Below, in pieces: positions 22,687 through 33,817 of a stretch of 64,000 bases of DNA (positions are counted from its first letter, which is position 1; every line of letters begins with the position of its first letter). The notes below the pieces were generated by a model that ran no database searches, was not told where the DNA came from, and was given only the letters and a program-made list of their open reading frames with translations. Source of the stretch: Epiperipatus broadwayi (taxonomy: Eukaryota > Onychophora > Udeonychophora > Euonychophora > Peripatidae); assembly GCA_028023455.1 (NCBI GenBank), contig JAQFVV010006652.1, positions 494,132 through 558,131 of the forward strand, given 5' to 3'. The position numbers and the translations under genes were made by a program.

Positions 22687-25600
22687 TGAAGTGTTCAGTG
22701 TGTATGAACACACAGAGCTTCATGTTAGTTGGTAAAATTAGTATACATATATATATTTTAAAACTCAAATATCTAATTTTTCATTTTTTTTATTTTTGCT
22801 TGTTTGCTAAAGGGGATATATGCAGGTGCAGGTGTATGACTTTACGAATGAGTGGACTTATGTATGTGTAAATTGTTCTATTGAAATGCATTTTTTTATG
22901 TATATATTTTTGGAAAGAAAAATATATTTCCATTGTCGTATATCTTTATCCTAAAGGCGGTTCGTTCCTTGCGAATAACATTTTGATGACTCTGCTTTTT
23001 TTTTCATAAACATTCCGAAAAATATAGTTGCATGTAGGTGTGAATTAATTTTTCTCATCCTTGAGGCAATTAAAAGGCAAGTAAGATTTATAACTTTGTG
23101 TAATCTTATCTCGATTGTGTCACCTATTTTTTGGTAAAAGATCAACGCAGCTAGTTGCATGGGAGTGTTGAATTGTTTTCTTATCTTTAAACTGATGTAA
23201 ATCCTAAAAATTTTTAAACTGATGTAATTAAAAAAAAAGGAAAAATCAATCATGTGGTCTGTTTTCATTTCTAACCAAGGAAAATATATTATAAGTGTTA
23301 AATATATATATATAGAAAACAAAGCCTTGCTTAGAAAAAAAGTTATTATAAATAGAGCAAAAAAAAAAGAACCAGGGATTCAAATTATTCAAAGTCAAGC
23401 AGTGAGAGTAATTGATTCAAATTATTCAAAGTCAAGCAGTGAGAGTAATTGATTCAAATTATTCAAAGTCAAGCAGTGAGAGTAATTATTAAAAGTCAAG
23501 CAGTTAGAGAGGAAAAAAGTTGTTGGTAGTAAGAAAGTTGGTGTTTTTTTTTTAAGAAAAGTGAGTCTCAACTACTGGTGCAATTGACTACATTTTAAGC
23601 GGAGAAAAGATCCACGATATGGCTTTTGAGTAGTACAAATTGCTTTTCCCTTCTCTGGAAAGTCTCCAGAAAAATGCATCTAAAGAAGAGGAGGAGAGAC
23701 AAATCCCATGCTGCTGCTATGAAAGAAAAGGGAGAATCAACAGCGAAGTCAGTCTATCCTGAGTCCGATAAAGCCAAAGATCGATCCTAATAATGAATGA
23801 ACCTGGAAAAAATATCTGCCTCAATCAAAGTGACACAATGATCCATCGAAGAAAAATAGAGAAGCAACCTGAAGCCAGTCTATTCTGAGTCCAGTGAAGC
23901 CCAAGGCTGACCCTGTCAATGAATGAATCGGTAAAAAATATCTGCATCAAGCAAAGTGACACCGTAATCTATCGCAAGTATAAACTTTCTATCTTTAAAA
24001 AAAGAAAAAATTATTTATATCTTAAAAATACCTTCTATAAAAAAAAAAAATGCGAACATTTAATTTCATTAGATTCATAAAATTCGCAAAAGACTATCTT
24101 AAGAAAATGTGTTTCAAAAGGACAGTTATATATATATATGAGTGTTTAGTTTATTTTTGTTATTGTTTTAACAAGTCAATTTAAATTTTAACCATTACTT
24201 ATTAATGGTTCAAACAACAGAAAAAAGTGTAATGTATAATTCTAAGTAGAACAAAAAGATTATTAGAGAGTTTAAAATTGCAGCTTTTCTATGTTTTATT
24301 TTGAGATATGCCGGTATGTTCTTTTAAGTATAATATATATTTGATTGATTCTATGTTTTATTTTGAGATATGCCGGTATGTTCTTTTAAGTATAATATAT
24401 ATTTGATTGATTAATTTCTTTGTGCCAATTTAGTTAAATATGGGTATAAATGATATTACACTATGAAACCAATTTATGTATAAATTTGTTTGTTTTGTCC
24501 CGAATCTAAAGTGGGAAAGGGGTAACGATTCTTTTGAATGATAAAATAAGAATCAGTCAAAGTTAAATTTCTAAATCGGTCTAATTCTGGCTTAGTGAAA
24601 AATGTCATTTATTTAATAAAAAAAAAAAAAGAAATAGAAAAGAAATCAAATATATAAAAAAATCCGCCCTCTTCCCGTATATGGATAATCACAGTATCTT
24701 GGTAAAGAAATTTAAAATATAAATAAGTGTTCAAATTATTTTATTTGATTTAGATTAAGATTCTTTGTGACAATTAAAGAAGGTAGAATGGTATATATAT
24801 ATATAAGTGTGTATGCATTTATTTAAATGTAAAAATAATAATAATAATAATGCTAGTTCTTCTTTTAAAATTTAAAATAGACAATATTATTTATTGCAAA
24901 GATATGGGTTATCTCACCCTATATGTATATTTAGTGAGGCATGCATTTGGGGAAAGAAATATCTCAGCAGTAGTATTTTTTTTGCCTCTTTAGCATTTTA
25001 TAGTTAAGATTCATATTTGAAATACTTGGGCATTTTATAGCCTATAAGATATGGTTGTCGGATTTCTCCATTATTACTTATTAAAGACAGGTTTAGGAAA
25101 AACATCTATGCAGATATAAATTAATGCTTTTAATGGGCAAATATATCAGTAGCTTAATACATTGATCTGTGCCTATATGGCTTTTAATAATAAAAATATG
25201 TCGAGTAATGCTATGCGGTCTGCCACGCGGATATTTTACCCATCTTGGCGATACGAGATAGACATGCCTTTCTTTGAGCCGATGAATGGGTATACTCTAT
25301 AAAGATAAAAAACCCATGCTCTATTATTTCCTACACAAGCCAAGCTGAATGCGGATGTGTTACTATAGGAATATATACATTACTGCTCGACAAAGAAGAT
25401 TGGCCCATGTTTGCCAATGCTAATAATATAGCCAGCACAGGATTCAAACCCCGACGCTACTGAACGCTGTAATTAGATTTCTTAATCATACCTGTTGTTA
25501 ATTCTGTGGGAAATAGATAAGCCATATTTTTCATATAATTATTAATAATAAAGGGTAATAAAATTATGCTTTTGTCCATAACTCCTGCTGAGAAGACTAA

Positions 25601-26701
25601 TAATAAAATATTATAATGACAAATACATATATATACTCTACTTCCCCTATGTATGTAAACACATGCATAAATTTATTATATATAATGACATGTACATACT
25701 CTACTTCCCCTATGTATGTAAACACATGCATAAATTTATTATATATATTTATTTGGCCTCTAACTTAATATAACCAAGTATTGTGTTTGCTCTCCAAAAT
25801 TGGCATATTAATTTTATAGTGGCATATTTCTTGATAAAATATTATCACTCTCAATATAAAATTTCGTTTTATGCTGACACACAGTATAATACTGATTATT
25901 TACTGTGCGTGTAACTATCACTTCTAGTTAATTTTTTTTTTTGTATTGAATCACAATTGTTATTGTCATGAAATCCAGTATGATTTCATTGTAATGCACA
26001 CACACACACATCTAATACTGAGGTTCATTATTGTAATTATTATTTTATATATTTCACAACCTTAATTGTCATTATTGACAGGTGACCTCTTTGTAAAATC
26101 ATATATTTATTCTGGTGATATTGAAATTATGTACTATTATCACTATTGATCATCAAACATTGTAATTGTTATTTATTTTTTTGGTTTAAAAAATGTAATC
26201 CCATACATGGATCATGATTAGATCCAAACATGATTGTTATTAATTATATTTTCTAATTGTATTAATAAATTGTATATATCTATACCGTTGTCATGTCATT
26301 CCCTGGTTCATCATATCCACTTCATATCCACTTATCTATATCCACACTTGATTAAATCACATGTATGTATTCAAAACCTATGAAATATTATTAATAATAG
26401 TTTAAGCTATATCAAAGTATTTAGTGAGTATCGTAGATGAAATTAATAAAGTCTAGTGCATGATAGGCTAAGTTTGAATTGAGAGTCCTTGTTTTTACCC
26501 TGACCACCGGGACCGAAGAAAAATGATAACCATTCGTAGCATCAGGAGCGTTGGTTGGATAGTGGAGATTTTGGAGCACTGGCAAATAGGTTAAAGCTTA
26601 GTACTGTTCCGTGACTACCATATCCCGAACATACTGGGTTTGAAGTACTTTTGCTAGGTCTCTGAATCTTGTTGGCTGATCATACGATTCTGAACGTTAC
26701 A
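22687..26701 (+). repeat. 5' LTR (about 4.0 kb, start possibly truncated)
   Basis: Aligns with 29704-33612. The two differ by scattered substitutions and small tandem duplications: this copy has a doubled 62-bp unit at 24287-24412 and a doubled block at about 25615-25745 that are single in the other. It ends AACGTTACA at 26701. If the LTR proper begins at TGTAG (29526 in the right copy), this LTR lacks its first 180 bp or so. No ORF inside looks real. Confidence 0.85.
23378..23510. repeat. Minisatellite within the LTR
   Basis: About 3.5 units of a 36-bp repeat (ATTCAAATTATTCAAAGTCA, AGCAGTGAGAGTAATTG). The right LTR has its counterpart at about 30400-30502 with fewer units. Confidence 0.9.
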
Positions 26702-26725
26702 GGGTGGTATATTTTTTTCCGGGCT

Positions 26726-26743
26726 TGGCGCCCAATGTGGGGC
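26726..26743 (+). promoter_or_regulatory. Primer binding site, tRNA-Lys type
   Basis: TGGCGCCCAATGTGGGGC matches the complement of a tRNA-Lys 3' end at 17 of 18 positions (usual TGGCGCCCAACGTGGGGC). It starts 24 bp after the LTR end, farther than usual. A second partial copy, TGGCGCCCAGA, lies at 26950. Confidence 0.75.
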
Positions 26744-27527
26744 TACGATTATATAAACTCACACACCCTGAGCACCTGAGCCATGATTTTGATTTAAAAT
26801 TTTTTATGTAAAATATGTAGAGATAATTTTCAGGTTTAATGCCAATATGAGGCAATTGTATTTATTCACTCACTTCCATAAAATATAGAGATTGTTTCTC
26901 AAGCCTTTTACATGGGTTTTGATGCTGTATTGGATTGTGCTTGGTGATATGGCGCCCAGAGATAATCTTAAAAAAAAATTGTTTTTGTGGGTTACTCTAA
27001 ATAAATTTTGTCATCAGCCAGGATTCCAATAATCATTGTGGATATTACTTTGGTGTGTGGATTGATGATGATGGGAGACACAGACTGATGTGGATATAAA
27101 CAAAAGGGGGGTGACATTGGAGTAATAGAGTGTGATGATTGTGTGAAAGTTGTCATTTTTAGATCTTAGCAGTTTTCTGGGCACAGCAGAACAAGCAACC
27201 TGTAAACAAGGGGGGCAGTGACTGGTTTTAAGAGGGTAAGAGAAATTTTTTTATATACTTTTTATATATATCTATATACAAATTTGTTTTGATTTGTTTT
27301 TATGGGACATGTGATATTGTGTCAGTTGAATAGTAGATAGGCAGGCATGGACCTAGGATGAATATAAGAAAAGGAGCAGGCAGCATGTGGGAATGATGGG
27401 GGAAAGGATGAAGATGCATAGGAGATCAGAGAGGGGGAAGGTATAAACTTTTATGAAAATTTAAAGTAGTAGTATAAAGAGAAAATTGTTAAAATAGATT
27501 ATTAGAGTAAGCAAGCAATTGTTAAAA
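26744..27527 (+). other. LTR element untranslated leader
   Basis: Sequence between primer binding site and the gag-like start, with no convincing frame. Confidence 0.5.
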
Positions 27528-27660
27528 AAAAAAAGAAGGAAAAAATGGAGGTGACAAAAAAAAAAAATAAGAGGGAAAAAAAGGGGGAGGAAGAATTTTG
27601 AAGAGAGCCTGGGGGGGAGGGGGGGGGGGGGAGGAAAAAAGAGCCCCCTTTTCCCAAAAA
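27528..27660. repeat. Polypurine stretch with long G run
   Basis: About 130 bp almost free of pyrimidines on the plus strand, with A runs, GGGGGAGGA and a G7-A-G-rich run at 27611-27634. It could form a G-quadruplex or triplex. It may be expanded leader sequence. Confidence 0.8.
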
Positions 27661-27674
27661 ACCAAACCAAGAGG

Positions 27675-28024
27675 GTGTTGGGGATTCGAGACCTATACCA
27701 GCTGATGTTAACCATGAATATACAGAGTAAAGAGGAAAACAGTAAGAGAGCAGAGGAAAGAGCAGAGGAAAACAGTAAGAGAGATGAGGAAGACAGTAAG
27801 AGAGCAGAAGAGATGAAGAGTGAATTTTCTAAGATAGAAGAGATAATAAGTGAATGCAAGAAGAATGTAGAAGAAACTTGAAAGAAGATAGATGACTGGT
27901 GGGGAAAAGGTCAAACAGAGAGGGAGGAGATTAAAGAGGAATGCAGAAAGGGGGCTGAGAAAATAAATAGAAGAGTAGATGATCCAGGAAATACTCCACA
28001 GGGGAAATCCAAGACCATCCAAAA
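27675..28024 (+). pseudogene. Gag-like N-terminal coiled coil (broken)
   Basis: 68 residues from 27675 are Lys/Glu/Ser-rich, with repeated (E)ENSKRAEE units reflecting DNA repeats, then EMKSEFSKIEEIISECKK. This predicts a coiled coil. After a stop at 27879-27881 the same frame continues with acidic/basic residues (EREEIKEECRKGAEKINRR). A frame change then leads into the chimeric ORF, which is open from 27983. It resembles the coiled-coil start of the gag-like debris at 6.2-6.5 kb. No capsid or zinc knuckle is present. Confidence 0.5.
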
Positions 28025-29284
28025 GTGCAGGATGTACAAGGACAGCAGGAGGAAATAAGGGACTTGCAGCCTGATCAACTAGGAAAGATTCAGACAGTAT
28101 CCCAAGTAGCAATTCAAAAACCACCTGTTGAATTTGTTCAGGTCTTACCAAAGGTGGAAGTTAGGGAACTCCAAAGTGCTGAATTAGTGTGTAAAAGTGC
28201 TGAATTAGTGTGTGAAACTTCCAGTGAAAAAGATATGGTAGAATGGCAGGAAGAAACACAGACGCTTCTAGAGGAAGAGAAATACAACCTCATTGCTGAT
28301 GATCAAAAAAGAATATCAGTCACTAATAAGGTTATGGATGATGTAGTAAAATGTAGTTATTCCGTGGATGATAACAGCATAACAGCAGAAGTCAAAGATC
28401 TAGTCAAACCAAAAGCTTCAATGACTCCACAGATAGTCGATTGTGATAAAACTGTAGTTACAATCAAATGGGATGAACCTGAGGAGGATGATGGCATTTC
28501 CACGTGTAATTATGTAATTGAAAGATGTGATAATATTAGTTTAAGATGGGTTACACTCAATGTTGGTTTTGAAATAAGTGAAACTTACTACACTGTAACA
28601 GGTTTAACTGAAGGTTTAGAGTATGAGTCCAGAGTGATTGTCCAAAATGCTGCAGGTATGGGAAAGCCCTCACCTCTATCTAAATCCATCAAAGCCAAGG
28701 CATTATTTGTTGCTAAACCCCTAACCATGATGAAAAGGTTAAATGATGTTAATGTTTATATTCATAAAGATGTGACTCTTCAGTGCAAATTTAAGAGTGA
28801 TCTTTTGCCTACCATCACGTGGTGTATGGATGGAAAGGGACCTGAACCTAGCAATAAGTGCTTGATGACTTGTATGAAAGCTACAATGACAATGGCTATT
28901 GTTAAAGCTAGCATGGAGGATTCTGGAAAGTGTTTTGATGAAATAAGTGAGGATGTGAAAAATAAGCATGAGAATTGGGTAAAGCTGATCAACTGTAAAG
29001 ATAATCAGGCCACTAACTTTACACCAACCTACTTTTATGTTGGTCATGGCTTCCAGAATATGAAAACCCCACTATCAACAGAGAGGAAGAGAATTGACAA
29101 AGGAGACCAGAAGGAAGCCTTGGAACACTTAAAGAGAACTGCAGAGAAACAAAGAAAGAGATGCATACAACCATTTGATTTCCAAGTAGTTGACCATGTG
29201 TGGAAGCACACACAAGATGTGGGAACTCATGGCAGGATCAGTATAGAAAGTTCTTTCCATTATATTGTACGCCTTTCAAGATAA
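28025..29284 (+). CDS. Chimeric gag/Ig-FN3-Ig/integrase ORF
   Basis: 419 residues from a GTG (the frame is open from 27983, so the true entry may be by frameshift). Residues 1-30 are Gln/Glu-rich and gag-like. 33-126: an Ig I-set domain (AELVCETS strand B Cys, then VEW; KSAELVC is locally duplicated). 130-222: an FN3 domain (PQIVDCDKTVVTIKWDEPEE; YTVTGLTEGLEYESRVIVQN; AAGMGKPSPLS). 228-303: a second Ig (VTLQCKFKS, TITW, MEDSGKC) cut at its last Cys. From about 330: NFTPTYFYVGHGFQNMKTPL and FQVVDHVWKHTQDV, the end of Ty3/Gypsy integrase. The Ig-FN3 style is that of titin, twitchin or MyBP-C. The uninterrupted frame across three domains suggests cDNA capture. The protein's function, if any, is unknown. 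Confidence 0.8.
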   Translation: MQDVQGQQEEIRDLQPDQLGKIQTVSQVAIQKPPVEFVQVLPKVEVRELQSAELVCKSAELVCETSSEKDMVEWQEETQTLLEEEKYNLIADDQKRISVTNKVMDDVVKCSYSVDDNSITAEVKDLVKPKASMTPQIVDCDKTVVTIKWDEPEEDDGISTCNYVIERCDNISLRWVTLNVGFEISETYYTVTGLTEGLEYESRVIVQNAAGMGKPSPLSKSIKAKALFVAKPLTMMKRLNDVNVYIHKDVTLQCKFKSDLLPTITWCMDGKGPEPSNKCLMTCMKATMTMAIVKASMEDSGKCFDEISEDVKNKHENWVKLINCKDNQATNFTPTYFYVGHGFQNMKTPLSTERKRIDKGDQKEALEHLKRTAEKQRKRCIQPFDFQVVDHVWKHTQDVGTHGRISIESSFHYIVRLSR

Positions 29285-29402
29285 CGAAGGTTTGTGGAAG
29301 AAATGACATTTCTACTTCAGGACCATAAGAGAATCAGGCAAATGTATAATGCCCGGAGTTTAAAGCCCTACCACCAGGTACCTCCAGATCCAGGAAAAAT
29401 TT
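29285..29402 (+). pseudogene. Integrase C-terminal tail, out of frame
   Basis: Beyond the stop, another frame encodes ARSLKPYHQVPPDPGKI. The LKPYH motif is the usual end of Ty3/Gypsy integrase after its SH3-like domain. One or more frameshifts separate it from the VWK block at residues 391-393 of the chimeric ORF. Confidence 0.7.
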
Positions 29403-29503
29403 AAAATGATCTTAGAAACAAAAGGTAATGATGGGTACTGATTTTTAAACGAATAGGGACCATGAAATTTCAAATTATTTTTTAAGTATATAGCTATGTA
29501 AAA

Positions 29504-29518
29504 TTTTTTGGGGGAGGA
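29504..29518 (+). promoter_or_regulatory. Polypurine tract (3' LTR priming)
   Basis: TTTTTTGGGGGAGG followed by AATATATATGTAG. A T-run then G-rich purines just before TG is the usual 3' signal for plus-strand priming, and puts the LTR start at 29526. Another purine run (AAAAAAAAGGGAAAAAAAGG) at about 29620 is the alternative. Confidence 0.55.
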
Positions 29519-29525
29519 ATATATA

Positions 29526-32500
29526 TGTAGTCAATCACTAACCATAGAATAGATCACTATATTTTATTATGAAGCAGTTGGGTTACTCTTTAGTTTAAAC
29601 TTCAAGGGTCTCTGGTGTAAAAAAAAGGGAAAAAAAGGATTTTACCAGAGTAGGTTTGATCATTTTTTTTGTTTTTTTTTTTCTTTTCATAACTTGAGGG
29701 ATATTTAGCGTTCAGTGTGTATGAACACCCAGAGCTTCAGGTTAGTTGGTAAAATTAGTATACATATATATATTTTAAAACTCAAATATCTAATTTTTCA
29801 TTTTTTTTATTTTTGCTTGTTTGCAAAAGGGGATATATGCAGGTTCAGGTGTATGACTTTACAAATGAGTGGACTTATGTATGTGTAAATTGTTCTATTG
29901 AAATGCATTTTTTTATGTATATATTTTTGGAAAGAAAAATATATTTCCATTGTCATATATCTTTATCCTAAAGGCGGTTCGTTCCTTGCGAATAACATTT
30001 TGATGACTCTGCTTTTTTTTTCATAAACATTCTGAAAAATATAGTTGCATGTAGGTGTGAATTAATTTTTCTCATCCTTGAGGCGATTAAAAGGCAAGTA
30101 AGATTTATAACTTTGTATAATCTTATCTCGATTGTGTCACCTATTTTTTGGTAAAAGGTCAACGCAGCTAATTGCATGGAAGTGTTGAATTGTTTTCTTA
30201 TCTTTAAACTGATGTAAATCCTAAAAATCTTTAAACTGATGTAATTAAAAAAAAGGAAAAATCAATCATGCGGTCTGTTTTCGTTTCTAACCAAGGAAAA
30301 TATATTATAGGTGTTAAATTTATATATATATATATATAAAACAAAGCCTTGCTTAGAAAAAAAGTTATTATAAATAGAGCAAAGAAAAAGAACCAGGGAT
30401 TCAAATTATTCAAAGTCAAGCAGTGAGAGTAATTGATTCAAATTATTCAAAGTGAAGCAGTGAGAGTAATTGATTCAAATTATTCAAAGTCAAGCAGTTA
30501 GAGAGTAAAAAAGTTGTTGGTAGTAAGAAAGTTGGTGTTTTTTTTTTAAGAAAAGTGAGTCTCAACTACCAGTGCAATTGACTACATTTTAAGCGGAGAA
30601 AAGACCCACGATATGGCTTTTGAGTAGTACAAATTGCTTTTCCCTTCTCTGGAAAGTCTCCAGAAAAATGCATCTAAAGAAGAGGAGGAGAGACAAATCC
30701 CATGCTGCTGCTATGAAAGAAAAGGGAGAATCAACAGTGAAGTCAGTCTATCCTGAGTCCGATAAAGCCAAAGATCAATCCTAATAATGAATGAACCTGG
30801 AAAAAAATATCTGCCTCAATCAAAGTGACACAATGATCCATCGAAGAAAAATAGAGAAGCAACCTGAAGCCAGTCTATTCTGAGTCCAGTGAAGCCCAAG
30901 GCTGACCCTGTCAATGAATGAATCGGTAAAAAAAATCTGCATCAAGCAAAGTGACACTGTAATCTATCGCAAGTATAAACTATCTATCGCAAGTATAAAC
31001 TTTCTATCTTTAAAAAAAGAAAAAATTATTTATATCTTAAAAATACCTTCTATAAAAAAAAAAAAAAAGCGAACATTTAATTTCATTAGATTCATAAAAT
31101 TCGCAAAAGACTATCTTAAGAAAATATGTTTCAAAAGGACAGTTATATATATATGAGTGTTTAGTTTATTTTTGTTATTGTTTTAACAAGTCAATTTAAA
31201 TTTTAACCATTACTTATTAATGGTTCAAACAACAGAAAAAAGTGTAATGTATAATTCTAAGTAGAACAAAAAGATTATTAGAGAGTTTAAAATTGCAGCT
31301 TTTCTATGTTTTATTTTGAGATATGCCAGTATGTTCTTTTAAGTATAATATATATTTGATTGATTAATTTCTTTGTGCCAATTTAGTTAAATATGGGTAC
31401 AAATGATATTACACTATGAAACCAATTTACGTATAAATTTGTTTGCTTTGTCCCGAATCTAAAGTGGGAAAGGGGTAACGATTCATTTTGAATGATAAAA
31501 TAAGAATCAGTCAAAGTTAAATTTCTTAAATCGGTCTAATTCTGGCTTAGTGAAAAATGTCATTTATTTAATAATAAAAAAGAGATAGAAAAGAAATCAA
31601 ATATATAAAAAAATCCGCCCTCTTCCCGTATATGCATAATCACAGTATCTTGGTAAAGAAATTTAAAATATAAATATATCTTGGTAAAGAAATTTAAAAT
31701 ATAAATAAGTGTTCAAATTATTTTATTTGATTTAGATTAAGATTCTTTGTGACAATTAAAGAAGGTAGAATGGTATGTATATATATATGTATGTATGCGT
31801 TTATTTAAATGTAAAAATAATAATAATAATAATGCTAGTTCTTCTTTTAAAATTTAAAATAGACAATATTACTTATTGCAAAGATATGGGTTATCTCACC
31901 CTATGTGTATATTTAGTGAGGCATGCATTTGGGGAAAGAAATATCTCAGCAGTAGTATTTTTTTTGCCTCTTTAGCATTTTATAGTTAAGATTCATATTT
32001 GAAATACTTGGGCATTTTATAGCCTATAAGATATGGTTGTCGGATTTCTCCATTATTACTTATTAAAGACAGGTTTAGGAAAAACATCTATGCAGATATA
32101 AATTAATGCTTTTAATGGGCAAATATATCAGTAGCTTAATACATTGATCTGTGCCTATATGGCTTTTAATAATAAAAATATGTCGAGTAATGCTATGCGG
32201 TCTGCCACGTGGATATTTTACCGATCTTGGCGATACGAGATAGACATGCCTTTCTTTGAGCCGATGAATGGGTATACTCTATAAAGATAGTGATTCAAAA
32301 CCCACGCTCTATTATTTCCTACACAAGCCAAGCTGAATGCGAATGTGTTACTATAGGAATATATACATTACTGCTCGGCAAAGGAGATTGGCCCATGTTT
32401 GCCAATGCTAATAATATAGCCAGCACAGGATTCAAACCCCGACCCTACTGAACGCTGTAATTAGATTTCTTAATCATACCTGTTGTTAATTCTGTGGGAA

Positions 32501-33612
32501 ATAGATAAGCCATATTTTTCATATAATTATTAATAATAAAGGGTAATAAAATTATGCTTTTGTCCATAACTCCTGCTGAGAAGACTAACAATAAAATATT
32601 ATAATGACAAATACATATATACTCTACTTCCCCTATGTATATAAACACACGCATAAATTTATTATATATATTCATTTGGCTTCTAGCTTAATATAAGCAA
32701 GTATTGTGTTTGCTCTCCAAAATTGGCATATTAATTTTATAGTGGCATATTTCTTAATAAAATATTATAACTCTCAATATAAAATTTCGTTTTATGCTGA
32801 CACACAGTATAATACTGATTATTTACTGTGCGTATAACTATCATTTCTAGTTAATTTTTTTTTTTTGTATTGAATCACAATTGTTATTGTCATGAAATCC
32901 AGTATGATTTCATTGTAACGCGCGCACACACATCTAATACTGAGGTTCATTATTGTAATTATTATTTTATATATTTCACAACCTTAATTGTCATTATTGA
33001 CAGGTGACCTCTTTGTAAAATCATATATTTATTCTAGTGATATTAAAATTATGTACTATTATCACTATTGATCATCAAACATTGTAATTGTTATTTATTT
33101 TTTTGGTTTAAAAAATGTAATCCCATACATGGATCATGATTAGATCCAAACATGATTGTTATTAATTATATTTTCTAATTGTATTAATAAATTGTATATA
33201 TCTATACCGTTGTCATGTCATTCCCTGGTTCATCATATCCACTCATCTATATCCACACTTGATTAAATCATATGTATGTATTCAAAACCTATGAAATATT
33301 AATAATAATAATTTAAGCTATATCAAAGTATTTAGTGAGTATCGTAGATTTAATTAATAAAGTCTAGTGCATGATAGACTAAGTTTGAATTGAGAATCCT
33401 TGTTTTTACCCTGACCACTGGGACCGAAGAAAAATGATAACCATTAGTAGCATCAGGAGCGTTGGTTCGATAGTGGAGATTTTGGAGCACTGGCAAATAG
33501 GTTAAAGCTTAGTACTGTTCCGCGACTACCATATCCTGAACATACTGGGTTTGAAGTACTTTTGCTAGGTCTCTGAATCTTGTTGGTTGATTATACGATT
33601 CTGAACGTTACA
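29526..33612 (+). repeat. 3' LTR
   Basis: Starts TGTAG and ends TTACA, which are roughly inverted. From 29704 onward it aligns with the left LTR; 29526-29703 has no counterpart there. It has its own small duplications (about 30965-31000 and 31650-31710). Divergence from the left copy is low, so insertion is relatively young. Confidence 0.8.
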
Positions 33613-33817
33613 ATATATATAATATTTAATGTTTATATGGAATATAAGGTGAAAAGCTTATAATAAGTGTGTTACTCTTATTTATATAATATTTTTTTCG
33701 TTGTAAAGTTGCGATATTTTTCATTTTTTTATTATCCATAATATTTTTTAAAATTTATTATTTCTAAAGTTTGAAAACAAGTATAATGTATATACCATAT
33801 TTTATATGTAATTAAAT

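Larger units (their letters stand above)
22687..33612 (+). mobile_element. Ty3/Gypsy-type LTR retrotransposon carrying a host gene segment
   Basis: Two direct repeats of about 4 kb, highly similar along their length, flank a 3-kb interior. The repeats end in TTACA. A primer binding site for tRNA-Lys follows the left LTR, a polypurine tract precedes the right one, and the interior holds a gag-like start and an integrase C-terminus of Ty3/Gypsy style. Protease, reverse transcriptase, RNase H and the integrase core are absent. An in-frame Ig-FN3-Ig segment takes their place. The element is therefore non-autonomous and would need help from a relative. Confidence 0.85.

Noticed and set aside
22951-23322. 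Minus-strand 123-residue frame in the LTR (and its shorter twin at 29968-30177)
   Set aside because: Not kept at equal length in both LTRs, no domain, composition of random AT-rich sequence.
23378-23510. CRISPR-like array
   Set aside because: Contiguous tandem units without unique spacers, inside an LTR of a eukaryotic element.
27461-28151. Minus-strand frames of 132 and 147 residues
   Set aside because: Antisense of the purine-rich gag-like region.
22687-33612. Simple segmental duplication of a 4-kb block
   Set aside because: TTACA ends, a tRNA-Lys primer site, a polypurine tract and integrase remains at the right places fit an LTR element better.
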